DNA of 64,000 nucleotides from Cnuella takakiae. Its GTDB lineage: Bacteria > Bacteroidota > Bacteroidia > Chitinophagales > Chitinophagaceae. Below, piece after piece: positions 48,452 to 57,689 of the stretch (the first letter of the stretch is position 1; each line of letters starts with the position of its first letter). A program made the position numbers and the translations under genes. The stretch is taken from positions 2,236,048-2,300,047 of the forward strand of contig NZ_MTFE01000010.1 of the NCBI RefSeq assembly GCF_001953305.1, in the 5' to 3' direction. The notes under the pieces are model-generated. The model had not been told where the DNA came from. It saw only the letters and a list, made by a program, of their open reading frames with translations, and did no database searches.

Positions 48452-49048
48452 CTAGTAGCCGGTATCGGGAAAAAGGGCTTCCCTTTGGTTCAGGTATTCA
48501 TTTTCAACCACCTCTTCTCCAGGCTGCTCTTCTTCAAACTCTTTCAGCTTTTCATGAAAGCCCTTACTATCCTTGATAATGGCAATGCGTGCAGAGCGTA
48601 CAAATTCGATCAGCCCATAGGGTGCCAGCACTTCTACCAGTTTCTCTGTTTCCTCGCGGTGGCCGGTTGTTTCAAACACCGTATAGTCCTTGCGGATCAC
48701 CACGGCGCGGGCACCATACTGGCGGAGCAGGCGTTCCACTTTTACCTTTTCGGCAATTACATCGGTAGGCACTTTGTACAAGGCCAGTTCCTGCCACACG
48801 ATCTCTTCAGGATTGTTGTAATAAGCTTTTAAAACTTCCACCTGCTTTTCGATCTGGCGCACCAGCTTGCGCACCACGTCTTCGGTTTCGTCGATGACGA
48901 TGGTGAAGCGGTGGATGCCTTCAATCTCGGAAGGAGAGGTGTTGAGGCTGTCGATATTGATCTTACGGCGCGAGAAGATGATGGCGATGCGGTTGAGCAG
49001 GCCAATATGGTTCTCGGTATAAACGGTGATGGTGAATTCTTGCTTCAT
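48452..49048 (-). CDS. ilvN: Acetolactate synthase, small subunit
   Basis: The 198-residue regulatory subunit begins with an ACT domain (FTITVYTENHIGLLNRIAIIFSRR) and a second conserved part (ALYKVPTDVIAEKVKVERLLRQYGA). It is longer than the E. coli form, with an acidic C-terminal extension ending DTGY. It confers valine feedback on IlvB. It follows ilvB after 70 nt that hold a perfect hairpin. Confidence 0.93.
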   Translation of the reverse strand: MKQEFTITVYTENHIGLLNRIAIIFSRRKINIDSLNTSPSEIEGIHRFTIVIDETEDVVRKLVRQIEKQVEVLKAYYNNPEEIVWQELALYKVPTDVIAEKVKVERLLRQYGARAVVIRKDYTVFETTGHREETEKLVEVLAPYGLIEFVRSARIAIIKDSKGFHEKLKEFEEEQPGEEVVENEYLNQREALFPDTGY

Positions 49049-49077
49049 GAAAGATGTTCTTGAGGTGATGGGTGGGC

Positions 49078-49110
49078 AGATCTTCCATCTCTTGGAGAGA
49101 TGGAAGATCT
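49078..49110. repeat. Inverted-repeat element, family H copy 2 (ilvB-ilvN junction)
   Basis: 15-bp perfect arms AGATCTTCCATCTCT/AGAGATGGAAGATCT around loop TGG, 8 nt after the ilvB stop. The arms equal copy 1 at 28537, which has a shorter loop. Confidence 0.9.
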
Positions 49111-49118
49111 AAGCTGTT

Positions 49119-50894
49119 TTACTGCAACCTGATCTCCGACACACTGCAACCCTGCGGCACCATCGGGAACACGTTGTTTTCTTTTCCTACCATCACTTCC
49201 AGCAGGTAGGCTCCGTCGTGATCGAGCATGGTTTTCAATGCAGCTTTCAGGGTTGCTCTTTGCGACACTTTCTGGCCTTCGATATAGTAGCTTTTTGCAA
49301 GGGCTACAAAATCAGGTGAGGTGATGTTTACAAAGGAGTAGCGCCTGTCGTGGAACAGCTGCTGCCACTGGCGCACCATACCCAGGAACTCGTTGTTGAG
49401 GATCAGGATTTTCACCTGCGCACCAAACTGCATGATGGTACCCAGTTCCTGGAGTGTCATCTGGAATCCACCGTCACCGATGATGGCAACTACGGGCCGG
49501 TCGGGGGCGCCGTATTTGGCACCAATGGCGGCAGGCAGGGCAAAGCCCATCGTGCCCAGTCCGCCTGAAGTTACATTGCTGCGGGTCTTGTTGAACTTTG
49601 CATAGCGGCAGCCCACCATCTGGTGCTGGCCTACATCGGTAACGATCACCGCGTCGCCGTTGGTGAGTTCATTGAGGGCATCCAGTACTTCAGCCATGCT
49701 CATCACCTCGCTGTCGGGGTTCATCTCAGGCTGGATACAGATTTCCTGTTCTTTCTGGGTGAATTCAGCAAAACGCTGCAACCATTCGGTGTGCTGTTTG
49801 GCTTCCACCAGTTGGGTGAGCAGGGGCAGGGTTTCCTTGCAATCTCCCCACACCGGTACCGTTGCTTTTACGTTCTTATCTATCTCGGCAGGGTCAATAT
49901 CCAGGTGAATAACCTTTGCCTGCTTGGCATATTTATCCAAACGACCGGTGACGCGGTCATCGAAGCGCATACCGATGGCAATCAGTACATCACACTCGTT
50001 GGTGAGTACGTTGGGGCCATAGTTGCCGTGCATACCCAGCATACCCACGTTCTGCGGGTGGTCGGTTGGTAGTGCACTCAGGCCCATGATGGTCCAGGCG
50101 GCAGGTATGCCCGACTTCTCCACGAACTGCTGGAATTCTTTCTCCGCTTTGCCCAGGATCACGCCCTGGCCAAACAGGATAAAGGGGCGTTCGGCAGCGT
50201 TGATCAATTTAGCCGCTTCCTCCACGTACTCCTTACGTACAATGGGCTTGGGCCGGTAACTGCGGATATGATTACAGGGGGTATAACCCTTATAAGCAAA
50301 CTTCTGAAGCTGCGCATTCTTGGTGATGTCAATCAGCACGGGGCCGGGGCGGCCACTTTTGGCAATGTAAAATGCCTTAGCCAGCACTTCAGGTATTTCT
50401 GATGCATCGGTCACCTGGTAATTCCACTTGGTAACCGGTGTGGTGATATTGATTACATCCGTTTCCTGGAAGGCATCGGTACCCAGCAGGTGGGCAAACA
50501 CTTGTCCGGTAATACAAACCAGCGGCGTGCTGTCGATCTGTGCATCGGCCAGGCCGGTTACGAGATTGGTAGCACCGGGTCCGCTGGTGGCAAACACCAC
50601 ACCCACGCGGCCCGATGTGCGGGCATAGCCCTGTCCGGCATGGATGCCGCCCTGTTCGTGGCGGACGAGGATATGCCGGATCTTGTCGTTATAGTCGTAC
50701 AGCGCATCATAAATGGGCATGATGGCACCGCCGGGATAACCAAAGATGGTATCCACGCCTTCAGCGATCAGGGCTTCCAGCACGGCTACAGAACCAGAAA
50801 CTTCGGCCCCTCCCAAACCCTCCCCGGTGGGGAGGGCTTGGGAAGCCGCTGACTGATCGGGCGTTGCTGTAGGTTGTAGTGTTTGCGTAGTCAT
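49119..50894 (-). CDS. ilvB: Acetolactate synthase, large subunit
   Basis: The 591-residue ThDP enzyme has the catalytic Glu region (ALYDYNDKIRHILVRHEQGG), FAD-binding middle, and the ThDP motif GDGGFQMTLQELGTIMQFG with the terminal NN. It joins pyruvate with pyruvate or 2-oxobutanoate. The conserved fold begins near residue 32 (SGSVAVLEALIAEGVDT). The first 30 residues are an extension of which ALPTGEGLGG is encoded by an inverted-repeat element, a copy of which also lies in the upstream junction. No later in-frame Met exists before the conserved fold, so the extension seems real. Confidence 0.95.
   Translation of the reverse strand: MTTQTLQPTATPDQSAASQALPTGEGLGGAEVSGSVAVLEALIAEGVDTIFGYPGGAIMPIYDALYDYNDKIRHILVRHEQGGIHAGQGYARTSGRVGVVFATSGPGATNLVTGLADAQIDSTPLVCITGQVFAHLLGTDAFQETDVINITTPVTKWNYQVTDASEIPEVLAKAFYIAKSGRPGPVLIDITKNAQLQKFAYKGYTPCNHIRSYRPKPIVRKEYVEEAAKLINAAERPFILFGQGVILGKAEKEFQQFVEKSGIPAAWTIMGLSALPTDHPQNVGMLGMHGNYGPNVLTNECDVLIAIGMRFDDRVTGRLDKYAKQAKVIHLDIDPAEIDKNVKATVPVWGDCKETLPLLTQLVEAKQHTEWLQRFAEFTQKEQEICIQPEMNPDSEVMSMAEVLDALNELTNGDAVIVTDVGQHQMVGCRYAKFNKTRSNVTSGGLGTMGFALPAAIGAKYGAPDRPVVAIIGDGGFQMTLQELGTIMQFGAQVKILILNNEFLGMVRQWQQLFHDRRYSFVNITSPDFVALAKSYYIEGQKVSQRATLKAALKTMLDHDGAYLLEVMVGKENNVFPMVPQGCSVSEIRLQ
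50812..50842. repeat. Inverted-repeat element, family I copy 1, inside ilvB
   Basis: CCCAAACCCTCCCC pairs with GGGGAGGGCTTGGG (one mismatch, loop GGT). It is in frame in the ilvB 5' coding region, giving the residues ALPTGEGLGG. Confidence 0.85.
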
Positions 50895-50941
50895 TTGCTA
50901 CTTGTTTATCGTGAATGATTTTCGATCTGTTCGGGTTCTTC

Positions 50942-50973
50942 TACTCCCCCTCCACCGGAGGGGGCTGGGGGGA
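50942..50973. repeat. Inverted-repeat element, family I copy 2 (ilvD-ilvB junction)
   Basis: CCCCCTCC-ACC-GGAGGGGG followed by CTGGGGGGA shares composition and layout with copy 1. It ends 2 nt from the ilvD stop. Confidence 0.8.
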
Positions 50974-50975
50974 GG

Positions 50976-52703
50976 CTATGCCTCATCAGTTACGCACCCA
51001 TTGGCTGCGTCCTTTACTACCTGTGCGTATTTAAACAGCAGCCCTCTTGTTGCTTTCAGCGGCGGCTGTTGCCATTGGGCACGGCGGGCTGCCAGTTCTT
51101 CATCCGTAAGGTTTACCGAAATACTGTTGTTGGTGGCGTCGATGGTGATGATGTCACCATCCTGCACCAGGCCGATATTGCCACCAATGTGTGCTTCGGG
51201 AGTAATATGTCCAACGACAAAGCCATGGGTACCACCACTGAAACGGCCATCGGTGATTAGGGCAACTGATTTACCCAAACCTGCACCGATGATTGCGGAA
51301 GTGGGCTTCAGCATTTCGGGCATGCCGGGTGCACCCTTCGGACCAACATAGCGGATCACCACTACATCACCCTTGCGCACATGGCCGCTTTGGATGCCGG
51401 CAATTAGTTGCGACTCTCCGTCGAATACCCGTGCGGGACCCTCGAAGCGTTCGCCTTCCTTGCCGCTGATCTTGGCTACCGAGCCGCCCTGGGCGATATT
51501 GCCATAGAGCACCTGCAGGTGACCCGTCTTTTTCAGGGGCTTGTCCAGCGGGTAAATGATATCCTGTGTTTCGAAATTGATAACGGGAATGTTGGCCAGG
51601 TTTTCTGCAATGGTTTTACCTGTAACAGTGAGGCAATCGCCATGGAGCATGCCTTGCTCCAACAGGTATTTCATCACAGCTGGCAAACCGCCATGTTGGT
51701 GCAGGTCCTGCATCAGGTACTTGCCGCTGGGTTTGAAATCGGCCAGTACCGGCGTGCGGTCGCTGATGGCCTGGATATCATCTTGCGTCAAAGACAACCC
51801 TACACTGCGGGCCATGGCAATGAGGTGCAACACGGCGTTGGTAGAACCACCCAGCACCACGATGGTAGTGATGGCGTTTTCAAAAGCTTCGCGGGTCATG
51901 ATATCCGAAGGCTTGATGTCGCGTTCCAGCAACAGTCGGATAGCCTTACCAGCTTCCAGGCACTCTTTCTTTTTCTCCTCCGACACGGCAGGATTGGAAG
52001 AAGAGTAAGGGAGACTCATGCCCAGAGCTTCAATGGCTGCAGCCATGGTGTTGGCTGTATACATACCACCACAGGCACCGGCGCCGGGGCAGGATGCTTT
52101 TACAATGGCTTTGAAATCTTCAGGCGTAATGGTGCCAGCGATCTTTTGGCCTAAAGCTTCGAAGGCAGATATAATGTTTAAGTCTTGTCCGTTGTGGTGA
52201 CCGGGAGCAATAGTGCCGCCATATACCATGATGGAAGGACGGTTCAGCCGGCCCATGGCCATAATGGCGCCGGGCATGTTCTTATCGCAACCAGGTAGGG
52301 CAATTACGGCATCATAGTACTGTGCGCCGCAAATGGTTTCAATCGAATCGGCGATCACATCACGGCTCACCAGCGAATAACGCATGCCATCGGTACCGTT
52401 GCTCATGCCATCGCTCACGCCGATGGTATTGAACACCAGTCCCACCAGTTCATTATCCCACACACCCTGCTTAACCACTTTGGCGAGGTCGTTCAGGTGC
52501 ATGTTGCAGGTGTTGCCATCGTAACCCATACTGGCAATACCTACCTGCGCCTTGTTCAGGTCATCGTCTGTTAAGCCAATACCATAAAGCATGGCCTGTG
52601 CAGCAGGCTGGGTTTCATCCTGTGTGAGTACGCGGCTGTATTTATTCATGCCGCCTTTTGCTGATGGTGGTACCTGTCCGTCCTGTGTGAGCTGATCGTT
52701 CAT
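50976..52703 (-). CDS. ilvD: Dihydroxy-acid dehydratase
   Basis: The 575-residue Fe-S enzyme has [20 protein letters not shown] (with a Cys ligand), [20 protein letters not shown] (the second Cys), and [17 protein letters not shown] (the third). It dehydrates dihydroxy acids to 2-oxo acids for Ile and Val. It is the first ilv gene and is preceded by the attenuator leader at 52746-52876. Confidence 0.96.
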   Translation of the reverse strand: MNDQLTQDGQVPPSAKGGMNKYSRVLTQDETQPAAQAMLYGIGLTDDDLNKAQVGIASMGYDGNTCNMHLNDLAKVVKQGVWDNELVGLVFNTIGVSDGMSNGTDGMRYSLVSRDVIADSIETICGAQYYDAVIALPGCDKNMPGAIMAMGRLNRPSIMVYGGTIAPGHHNGQDLNIISAFEALGQKIAGTITPEDFKAIVKASCPGAGACGGMYTANTMAAAIEALGMSLPYSSSNPAVSEEKKKECLEAGKAIRLLLERDIKPSDIMTREAFENAITTIVVLGGSTNAVLHLIAMARSVGLSLTQDDIQAISDRTPVLADFKPSGKYLMQDLHQHGGLPAVMKYLLEQGMLHGDCLTVTGKTIAENLANIPVINFETQDIIYPLDKPLKKTGHLQVLYGNIAQGGSVAKISGKEGERFEGPARVFDGESQLIAGIQSGHVRKGDVVVIRYVGPKGAPGMPEMLKPTSAIIGAGLGKSVALITDGRFSGGTHGFVVGHITPEAHIGGNIGLVQDGDIITIDATNNSISVNLTDEELAARRAQWQQPPLKATRGLLFKYAQVVKDAANGCVTDEA

Positions 52704-52745
52704 TCTTTTGGGCTGTTATCGGTTCGGAAATCTTCAGTATTGTTC

Positions 52746-52776
52746 AAAAAAAACCGCCTGTCCAGTGGAGGCGGTT
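52746..52776 (-). terminator. Attenuator terminator before ilvD
   Basis: On the minus strand AACCGCCT pairs with AGGCGGTT around a 9-nt loop and is followed by eight T residues. It lies 40-75 nt upstream of the ilvD start. The upstream GGAGGCGTTAAC (52793-52804) is complementary to TAACCGCCTCC in the stem and would form the antiterminator. Confidence 0.85.
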
Positions 52777-52807
52777 AGATATGGTGAAATATGTTAACGC
52801 CTCCGGG

Positions 52808-52876
52808 TTAAGCTGGAATAATAATGACCACAATGGCAATAATGCTAACTGCGATATGAAGCTTCATAGTAATCAT
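52808..52876 (-). CDS. ilvL: ilv leader peptide
   Basis: A 22-codon frame begins 28 nt after the leuB stop. Its second half reads IAVSIIAIVVIIIPA, and overall eight Ile, three Val and one Leu make up 12 of 22 residues. It ends 31 nt before the attenuator terminator, with an antiterminator segment just downstream of its stop. Ribosome stalling at the Ile/Val codons when these amino acids are scarce should favour the antiterminator. The start could also be the internal ATG at 52867. Confidence 0.85.
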   Translation of the reverse strand: MITMKLHIAVSIIAIVVIIIPA

Positions 52877-52904
52877 TTCTAATCTTACAAACCTGCGGTT
52901 CCGG

Positions 52905-54020
52905 TTATATGATCGTCGACTTGCGCAACTCGATGTTGTTCCTGTTCACATCAGTAGCCACGCGGTTGTGTACAAAATCAGAGATCAGTTCACCAATGGT
53001 GGAGGTGAAATAATAATTTACTGGATCGATGTCTTTGGTCACAAACCCATTGGCAAGTGCCCAGTTTACACCGGCACGTACTACTTCGGCTTCTTTGTGT
53101 AAACCAAAATGATCGAGCATCATGGCTGCGGAAAGTATGGAGCCGGTGGGATTGGCGATGTCTTTACCGGCAGCTTGTGGGTAAGAGCCGTGAATTGGTT
53201 CGAATAAGGCAGTAGCCGCACCTACCGAAGCAGAAGGCAGCAGTCCCAGCGAGCCCGAGATCACCGAAGCTTCATCGGAGATGATATCGCCAAACATGTT
53301 CTCAGTAAGTACCACATCAAACTGCTTGGGGTTAAGGATGATCTGCATGGCGGCATTATCCACAAAGAGGAAGTCAACCACCACGTCGCTGTACTGGGGT
53401 GCAATTTCCTGTACCACCTTGCGCCAGAGGCGGGATGATTCCAGTACGTTGGCTTTATCAACCAGGGTCAGTTTTTTACGGCGTTGCTGTGCTGCTTTGA
53501 ATGCCAGGTGGCTGATGCGCTCGATTTCAGTTTTGGTATACACACAGAGGTCAGAAGCTTCGCTGTAATCTTCTGCTACTTTCTTTTCACCGAAATAGAT
53601 ACCGCCGGTTAGTTCGCGGTAGATCACGAAGTCGACGTTCTCCAGCTGCTTGGCCTTCAGCGGCGACAGGTGCTCCAATGCGGCATAGGTGCTTACCGGG
53701 CGGATATTGGCAAACAGTTGCAGCGACTTGCGCAGCTTCAGCAGGCCCTGCTCGGGACGTACTTTGGCAGTAGGATCGTTGTCGTACTTGGGATGGCCAA
53801 TGGCGCCAAAAAGGATGGCATCGGCATTCAGGCATCCTTCAACGGTTTCGTCGGGCAGTGGGTTGCCGGTCTTGTCGATGGCATCGGCGCCCATCAGGCA
53901 ATAGGTATAGGTAAACTCATGTCCGAACTGTTCGGCAATGGCATTGAGCACCCGCACCGATTGGGCGGTTACTTCCGGGCCGATGCCGTCTCCGTTGATG
54001 ACTGCAATATGTTTGTTCAC
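52905..54020 (-). CDS. leuB: 3-isopropylmalate dehydrogenase
   Basis: The 371-residue product starts IAVINGDGIGPEVTAQSVRVL and shows the family motifs RPEQGLLKLRKSLQLFANIRP, ELTGGIYFGEKK, LVDKANVLESSRLWR, and TENMFGDIISDEASVISGSLG. It oxidises and decarboxylates 3-isopropylmalate with NAD+. It is the last leu gene; the ilv leader begins 28 nt later. Family E repeat precedes it. Confidence 0.96.
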   Translation of the reverse strand: MNKHIAVINGDGIGPEVTAQSVRVLNAIAEQFGHEFTYTYCLMGADAIDKTGNPLPDETVEGCLNADAILFGAIGHPKYDNDPTAKVRPEQGLLKLRKSLQLFANIRPVSTYAALEHLSPLKAKQLENVDFVIYRELTGGIYFGEKKVAEDYSEASDLCVYTKTEIERISHLAFKAAQQRRKKLTLVDKANVLESSRLWRKVVQEIAPQYSDVVVDFLFVDNAAMQIILNPKQFDVVLTENMFGDIISDEASVISGSLGLLPSASVGAATALFEPIHGSYPQAAGKDIANPTGSILSAAMMLDHFGLHKEAEVVRAGVNWALANGFVTKDIDPVNYYFTSTIGELISDFVHNRVATDVNRNNIELRKSTII

Positions 54021-54040
54021 AGATGTAATGTTTTTATAAT

Positions 54041-54130
54041 TAGGGCTATTGGCTATTAGCTGTTGGCTGTTAGCTTTTTCAAGAACCAGGTTTCAGCTAA
54101 AAGCTAATCGCTAAAGGCTAACAGCTATCC
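54041..54130. repeat. Inverted-repeat element, family E copy 2 (leuD-leuB junction)
   Basis: Left GGCTATTGGCTATTAGCTGT is mirrored by right CAGCTAAAAGCTAATCGCTA and GGCTAACAGCTATCC across a spacer TCAAGAACCAGG. Its end contains the leuD stop codon (54125-54127). Confidence 0.8.
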
Positions 54131-54709
54131 TCTTGCTGTTTCAAATGCCGCTATATCTTCCTTCATGCTCAACAGGTAGTCGATATCATCATAGCCGTTG
54201 AGCAGGCAGGTTTTCTTGTAATTATTAATGTCAAAATTTTCCTGCGCACCCGTAGCATCGATGGTGATGGTTTGGGCTGCGAGGTCGATGGTCAAGGTAG
54301 CTTCGGGACCTTGCTCAAAGATTTGCTCCAGGAAGGCATCGCTAACCTGCACCGGCAGTACGCCGTTGTTTAAGGCGTTGTTTTTAAAGATGTCCGCAAA
54401 AAAAGAAGACACCACTACCTTGAAGCCATAATCCAGCACTGCCCAGGCAGCATGCTCACGCGAGGAGCCGCACCCAAAGTTTTTACCGGCAACCAGTATC
54501 TCGCCGCCATACAAAGGATTGTTCAATACAAAGTCCTGCTTCGGTTTGGTCTCATCATCGTTCTCGTAACGCCAGTCGCGGAACAGGTTTTTGCCAAAAC
54601 CATCCCTTGTAGTCGCCTTTAAAAATCGTGCGGGAATGATCTGGTCGGTATCCACTTGTTCGAGTGGCAGCGGAACGAAACGGCTCTTTACTACTTGTAT
54701 CGGTTGCAT
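54125..54709 (-). CDS. leuD: 3-isopropylmalate dehydratase, small subunit
   Basis: The 194-residue product has [19 protein letters not shown] at the N-terminus and [17 protein letters not shown] near residue 75, with the swivelling domain typical of aconitases. It pairs with LeuC for the isomerisation of isopropylmalate. It starts 6 nt after leuC; this is the only junction of the leu-ilv group that has no repeat element. Confidence 0.96.
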   Translation of the reverse strand: MQPIQVVKSRFVPLPLEQVDTDQIIPARFLKATTRDGFGKNLFRDWRYENDDETKPKQDFVLNNPLYGGEILVAGKNFGCGSSREHAAWAVLDYGFKVVVSSFFADIFKNNALNNGVLPVQVSDAFLEQIFEQGPEATLTIDLAAQTITIDATGAQENFDINNYKKTCLLNGYDDIDYLLSMKEDIAAFETARG

Positions 54710-54715
54710 GCAATT

Positions 54716-56116
54716 CTATCCTAAAAGTTCACGTACATCAGTTACTACCCCGGTGATGGCTGCTGCGGCCGCAGTCAGTGGGCTGGCCAGCAGCGTGCGG
54801 GCACCGGCGCCCTGGCGGCCTTCGAAGTTGCGGTTTGAAGTACTCACGCAGTACTCACCTGCAGGCACTTTGTCCTCGTTCATACCGAGGCAGGCACTGC
54901 AGCCAGCCTGGCGCACTTCGAAACCAGCAGCTTCAAATATTTTATCCAAACCTTCGGCTCGTACCTGTGCGGCAACCTGCTGTGAGCCGGGAACGATCAT
55001 CACTTTTACATTATCATTCTTGCGGCGGCCTTTTACGATATCTGCCACCATGCGCAGGTCCTCGATGCGGCTGTTGGTGCAGCTGCCGATGAACACATGT
55101 TGCACAGGCATGCCTTTGAGGGTTTTGCCTTCCTGCAGTCCCATGTATTCCATCGCCTTTTTCAGGTTGCGTTTTTCGCCTTCCGACAGCGTTTCGGTGG
55201 TAGGAAGATGGCCGTTGATACCGATACCCAGTCCGGGGTTGGTACCCCAGGTGATCATGGGTTCGATGTCGGCAGCGTTGATGTTGATTTCTTCGTCAAA
55301 CTGCGCGTCTGCATCGGAGTAGAGTTCTTTCCAATCGGCCAGTTTCTTGTTCCAGGCTTCACCCTTGGGTGCAAACTCGCGGCCCTGTACATAATCAAAT
55401 GTGGTTTGGTCAGGTGCGATCAATCCGCCACGGGCACCCATTTCGATGCTCATGTTGCAGATGGTCATACGGCCTTCCATGCTCAGCGAGCGGATGGCCG
55501 AACCGGCATACTCCACAAAAAAGCCGGTGGCCCCGCTGGCAGAGATCTGTGCGATGATGTACAGGATAATATCTTTTGCTACAACGCCTTTGTTGAGGGA
55601 GCCCTCCACATTGATGCGCATCAGTTTGGGTTTGCTTTGCATGAGGCACTGGGTGGCCAGTACCATTTCCACTTCCGAAGTACCGATGCCAAAGGCAATA
55701 GCGCCAAAGGCGCCGTGAGTAGAAGTGTGGCTGTCGCCGCATACGATGGTCATTCCGGGTTGTGTAAAACCCAGTTCGGGGCCGATCACATGCACGATGC
55801 CTTGGTACTGGTGACCAAGGCCATATAACTCGATGCCATGGTTGGCGCAGTTCTCTGTCAGTTTTTCAACCTGCTTGCGCGACAGTTCCTCGCGGATGGG
55901 CAGGTGCTGGTTGAGGGTAGGCACGTTGTGGTCGGCGGTGGCTACCACCTGCTGCGGACGGGCTACGGGTACGCCGCGCTTCTCAATGCCGGCAAATGCC
56001 TGCGGCGAGGTTACCTCATGAATGAGGTGCTTATCAATATATAGCACATCAGGTCCGCCCTCAATGGAACGAACCACGTGCTTTTCCCAAATCTTTTCTA
56101 CTAATGTCTTTCCCAT
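54716..56116 (-). CDS. leuC: 3-isopropylmalate dehydratase, large subunit
   Basis: The 466-residue aconitase-type protein has the start [34 protein letters not shown], and Cys ligands of a 4Fe-4S cluster in [15 protein letters not shown] (near 345) and [10 protein letters not shown] (near 410). It forms the catalytic complex with LeuD. It lies 107 nt downstream of leuA. Confidence 0.96.
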   Translation of the reverse strand: MGKTLVEKIWEKHVVRSIEGGPDVLYIDKHLIHEVTSPQAFAGIEKRGVPVARPQQVVATADHNVPTLNQHLPIREELSRKQVEKLTENCANHGIELYGLGHQYQGIVHVIGPELGFTQPGMTIVCGDSHTSTHGAFGAIAFGIGTSEVEMVLATQCLMQSKPKLMRINVEGSLNKGVVAKDIILYIIAQISASGATGFFVEYAGSAIRSLSMEGRMTICNMSIEMGARGGLIAPDQTTFDYVQGREFAPKGEAWNKKLADWKELYSDADAQFDEEININAADIEPMITWGTNPGLGIGINGHLPTTETLSEGEKRNLKKAMEYMGLQEGKTLKGMPVQHVFIGSCTNSRIEDLRMVADIVKGRRKNDNVKVMIVPGSQQVAAQVRAEGLDKIFEAAGFEVRQAGCSACLGMNEDKVPAGEYCVSTSNRNFEGRQGAGARTLLASPLTAAAAAITGVVTDVRELLG

Positions 56117-56141
56117 GGGGAGTATGAAAATGTTCTGTAAT

Positions 56142-56225
56142 TTGATTATCGCTGATCGCTGATGTTTTGATCTCGGATTTTACAGATCAGGGATCCACAC
56201 ATCCGAAATCAGCGATCTGGGATCA
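56142..56225. repeat. Inverted-repeat element, family J copy 1 (leuA-leuC junction)
   Basis: Words GATCTCGGATTTTACAGATC and ATCCGAAATCAGCGATCTGG mirror each other. Its end overlaps the leuA stop codon. It resembles the element at 3787. Confidence 0.7.
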
Positions 56226-57389
56226 CGCCACCACTGCTTCTTTCTGATAGCTCTTGCTCAGTTGCACCAGGTCGTCTTCCAGCACTTCCTTTTTGGCATC
56301 TGCCACTTTCAGGAACTCCTGGTACAGTACGTCGATATCGTTGCGGGTGTATTGAAAACCTAGTTTCTGCAGGCGGTGCGCCAGAGCGCTGCGGCCGCTG
56401 CGGGCGGTGAGAACGATTTTGCTTTCTTCTGCACCTACTTCTACGGGGTTGATGATTTCGTAGGTCTGTGCATCTTTCAGGAAGCCGTCCTGGTGGATAC
56501 CCGAAGAGTGCGAGAAGGCGTTGGCGCCAACAATGGCTTTATTAGGCTGCACCGGCATGCGCATGGTTTCGGAAACCAGGCGGCTCAGCGGGTTCAGCAT
56601 TTTGGCATTTACATCGGTGTAAAGGCCCAAATGGTGTTGCTTCAGGATCATCACCACTTCTTCCAAAGCGGTATTGCCGGCACGTTCGCCAAGACCGTTG
56701 ATGGTGCACTCGATTTGACGGGCACCGGCCACAACGCCAGCGATGGAGTTGGCCGTGGCCAAACCTAGGTCGTTGTGGCAATGACAGGAGAGTACCGCTT
56801 TATCAACATTGGGTACTTTGTTGATGAGATAAGCGATTTTTTCTCCGTACTGATGGGGCAAACAATAGCCAGTCGTGTCTGGGATATTAACGGTAGTGGC
56901 GCCGGCTTTGATGACGGCTTCTACTACCCGGGCTAAATATTCATTGTCGGTGCGGCCGGCGTCTTCGGCATAAAACTCCACGTCGTCGGTGAAGTTGCGG
57001 GCCCATTTTACCGCCTGTATGGCACGCTCCAGTATTTCTTCGCGGGTGGCGTTGAACTTGCTTTTGATGTGGAAATCGGAAGTTCCGATACCGGTATGAA
57101 TGCGGCGGCGTGCCGCGGGCTTCAGGGCCTCGGCGGCTACTTCAATATCTTTTTGCACCGCACGGCTGAGGCCGCAGATGGTGGCGTTCTTGATGGTTTT
57201 GGCAATCTGGTTTACCGACTCAAAATCGCCAGGCGAAGAGATGGGAAAACCAGCTTCGATGATGTCTACGCCCAAGCTTTCCAGCTGGAGTGCCAGTTCG
57301 ATTTTTTCCTTTGTATTGAGTTTGCAGCCGGGTACTTGCTCGCCGTCGCGCAGGGTAGTGTCGAAGATGTAGACTTTGCTATCTGACAT
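56223..57389 (-). CDS. leuA: 2-isopropylmalate synthase, lacking the C-terminal regulatory domain
   Basis: The 388-residue product has the catalytic barrel: [17 protein letters not shown] (residues 9-25), [14 protein letters not shown], and metal-binding [13 protein letters not shown] near residue 197, with [16 protein letters not shown]. The family usually adds about 130 residues forming a LeuA dimer domain that binds leucine; here the protein stops soon after the linker region, with a helical tail [18 protein letters not shown]. No frame encoding the missing domain follows before leuC. So feedback by leucine through that domain is not expected. The leader upstream carries an intrinsic terminator. 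Confidence 0.92.
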   Translation of the reverse strand: MSDSKVYIFDTTLRDGEQVPGCKLNTKEKIELALQLESLGVDIIEAGFPISSPGDFESVNQIAKTIKNATICGLSRAVQKDIEVAAEALKPAARRRIHTGIGTSDFHIKSKFNATREEILERAIQAVKWARNFTDDVEFYAEDAGRTDNEYLARVVEAVIKAGATTVNIPDTTGYCLPHQYGEKIAYLINKVPNVDKAVLSCHCHNDLGLATANSIAGVVAGARQIECTINGLGERAGNTALEEVVMILKQHHLGLYTDVNAKMLNPLSRLVSETMRMPVQPNKAIVGANAFSHSSGIHQDGFLKDAQTYEIINPVEVGAEESKIVLTARSGRSALAHRLQKLGFQYTRNDIDVLYQEFLKVADAKKEVLEDDLVQLSKSYQKEAVVA

Positions 57390-57423
57390 AAGATATGGTC
57401 TTTAAGGTGCCGGAGCGGAGGGT

Positions 57424-57452
57424 AAAAAAGTGCCTGATTGTTTAGATCAGGC
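57424..57452 (-). terminator. Intrinsic terminator in the leuA leader (attenuator)
   Basis: On the minus strand GCCTGAT pairs with ATCAGGC around a 7-nt loop, followed by ACTTTTTTAC. It lies 35 nt before the leuA start and after a promoter element, so it can block leuA transcription. Confidence 0.75.
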
Positions 57453-57562
57453 CCGTGTATCAAAACCCTAAGACTTCCAGCTTTTTGACCGCCTTGCGGC
57501 GTTAAAAGAAAGGGCAGGCTGGTATTAACGATTGCTTGCTTATTTTGAGGAACAGCCCGCCC
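57453..57562 (-). promoter_or_regulatory. Folded 5' leader of leuA
   Basis: From the predicted start site, an 11-bp stem GGGCGGGCTG/CAGCCTGCCC (57553-57562 with 57512-57521) opens the RNA, followed by a small CGCC-GCAA-GGCG hairpin, a TCAAAA/TTTTGA stem, and then the terminator. No ATG is present on this strand between 57390 and 57575. I do not recognise a named riboswitch in it. Confidence 0.55.
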
Positions 57563-57567
57563 TGATT

Positions 57568-57575
57568 CAAATGTA
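57568..57575 (-). promoter_or_regulatory. -7 element of the leuA promoter
   Basis: TACATTTG is an exact TAnnTTTG on the minus strand. A TTTTGG lies 25 bp upstream, longer than the usual 19-21. Confidence 0.5.
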
Positions 57576-57689
57576 GATCAGCCTTTTCCCCCTTTTTTGC
57601 CAAAATATGGGGTAAATTACACTGCATAAAAAGCAGCCTTTTAGGGCTAAACCCTTACCAGGCAAGGGTTTGAGGAAAATTGAATTACG

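Noticed and set aside
57390..57640. A 42-codon minus-strand frame from the ATG near 57626 as leuA leader peptide
   Set aside because: Its ATG lies upstream of the predicted transcript start and its Leu content is modest and spread out, not a run. A T-box is also rejected: no T-box sequence, and the class is not expected in Bacteroidota.
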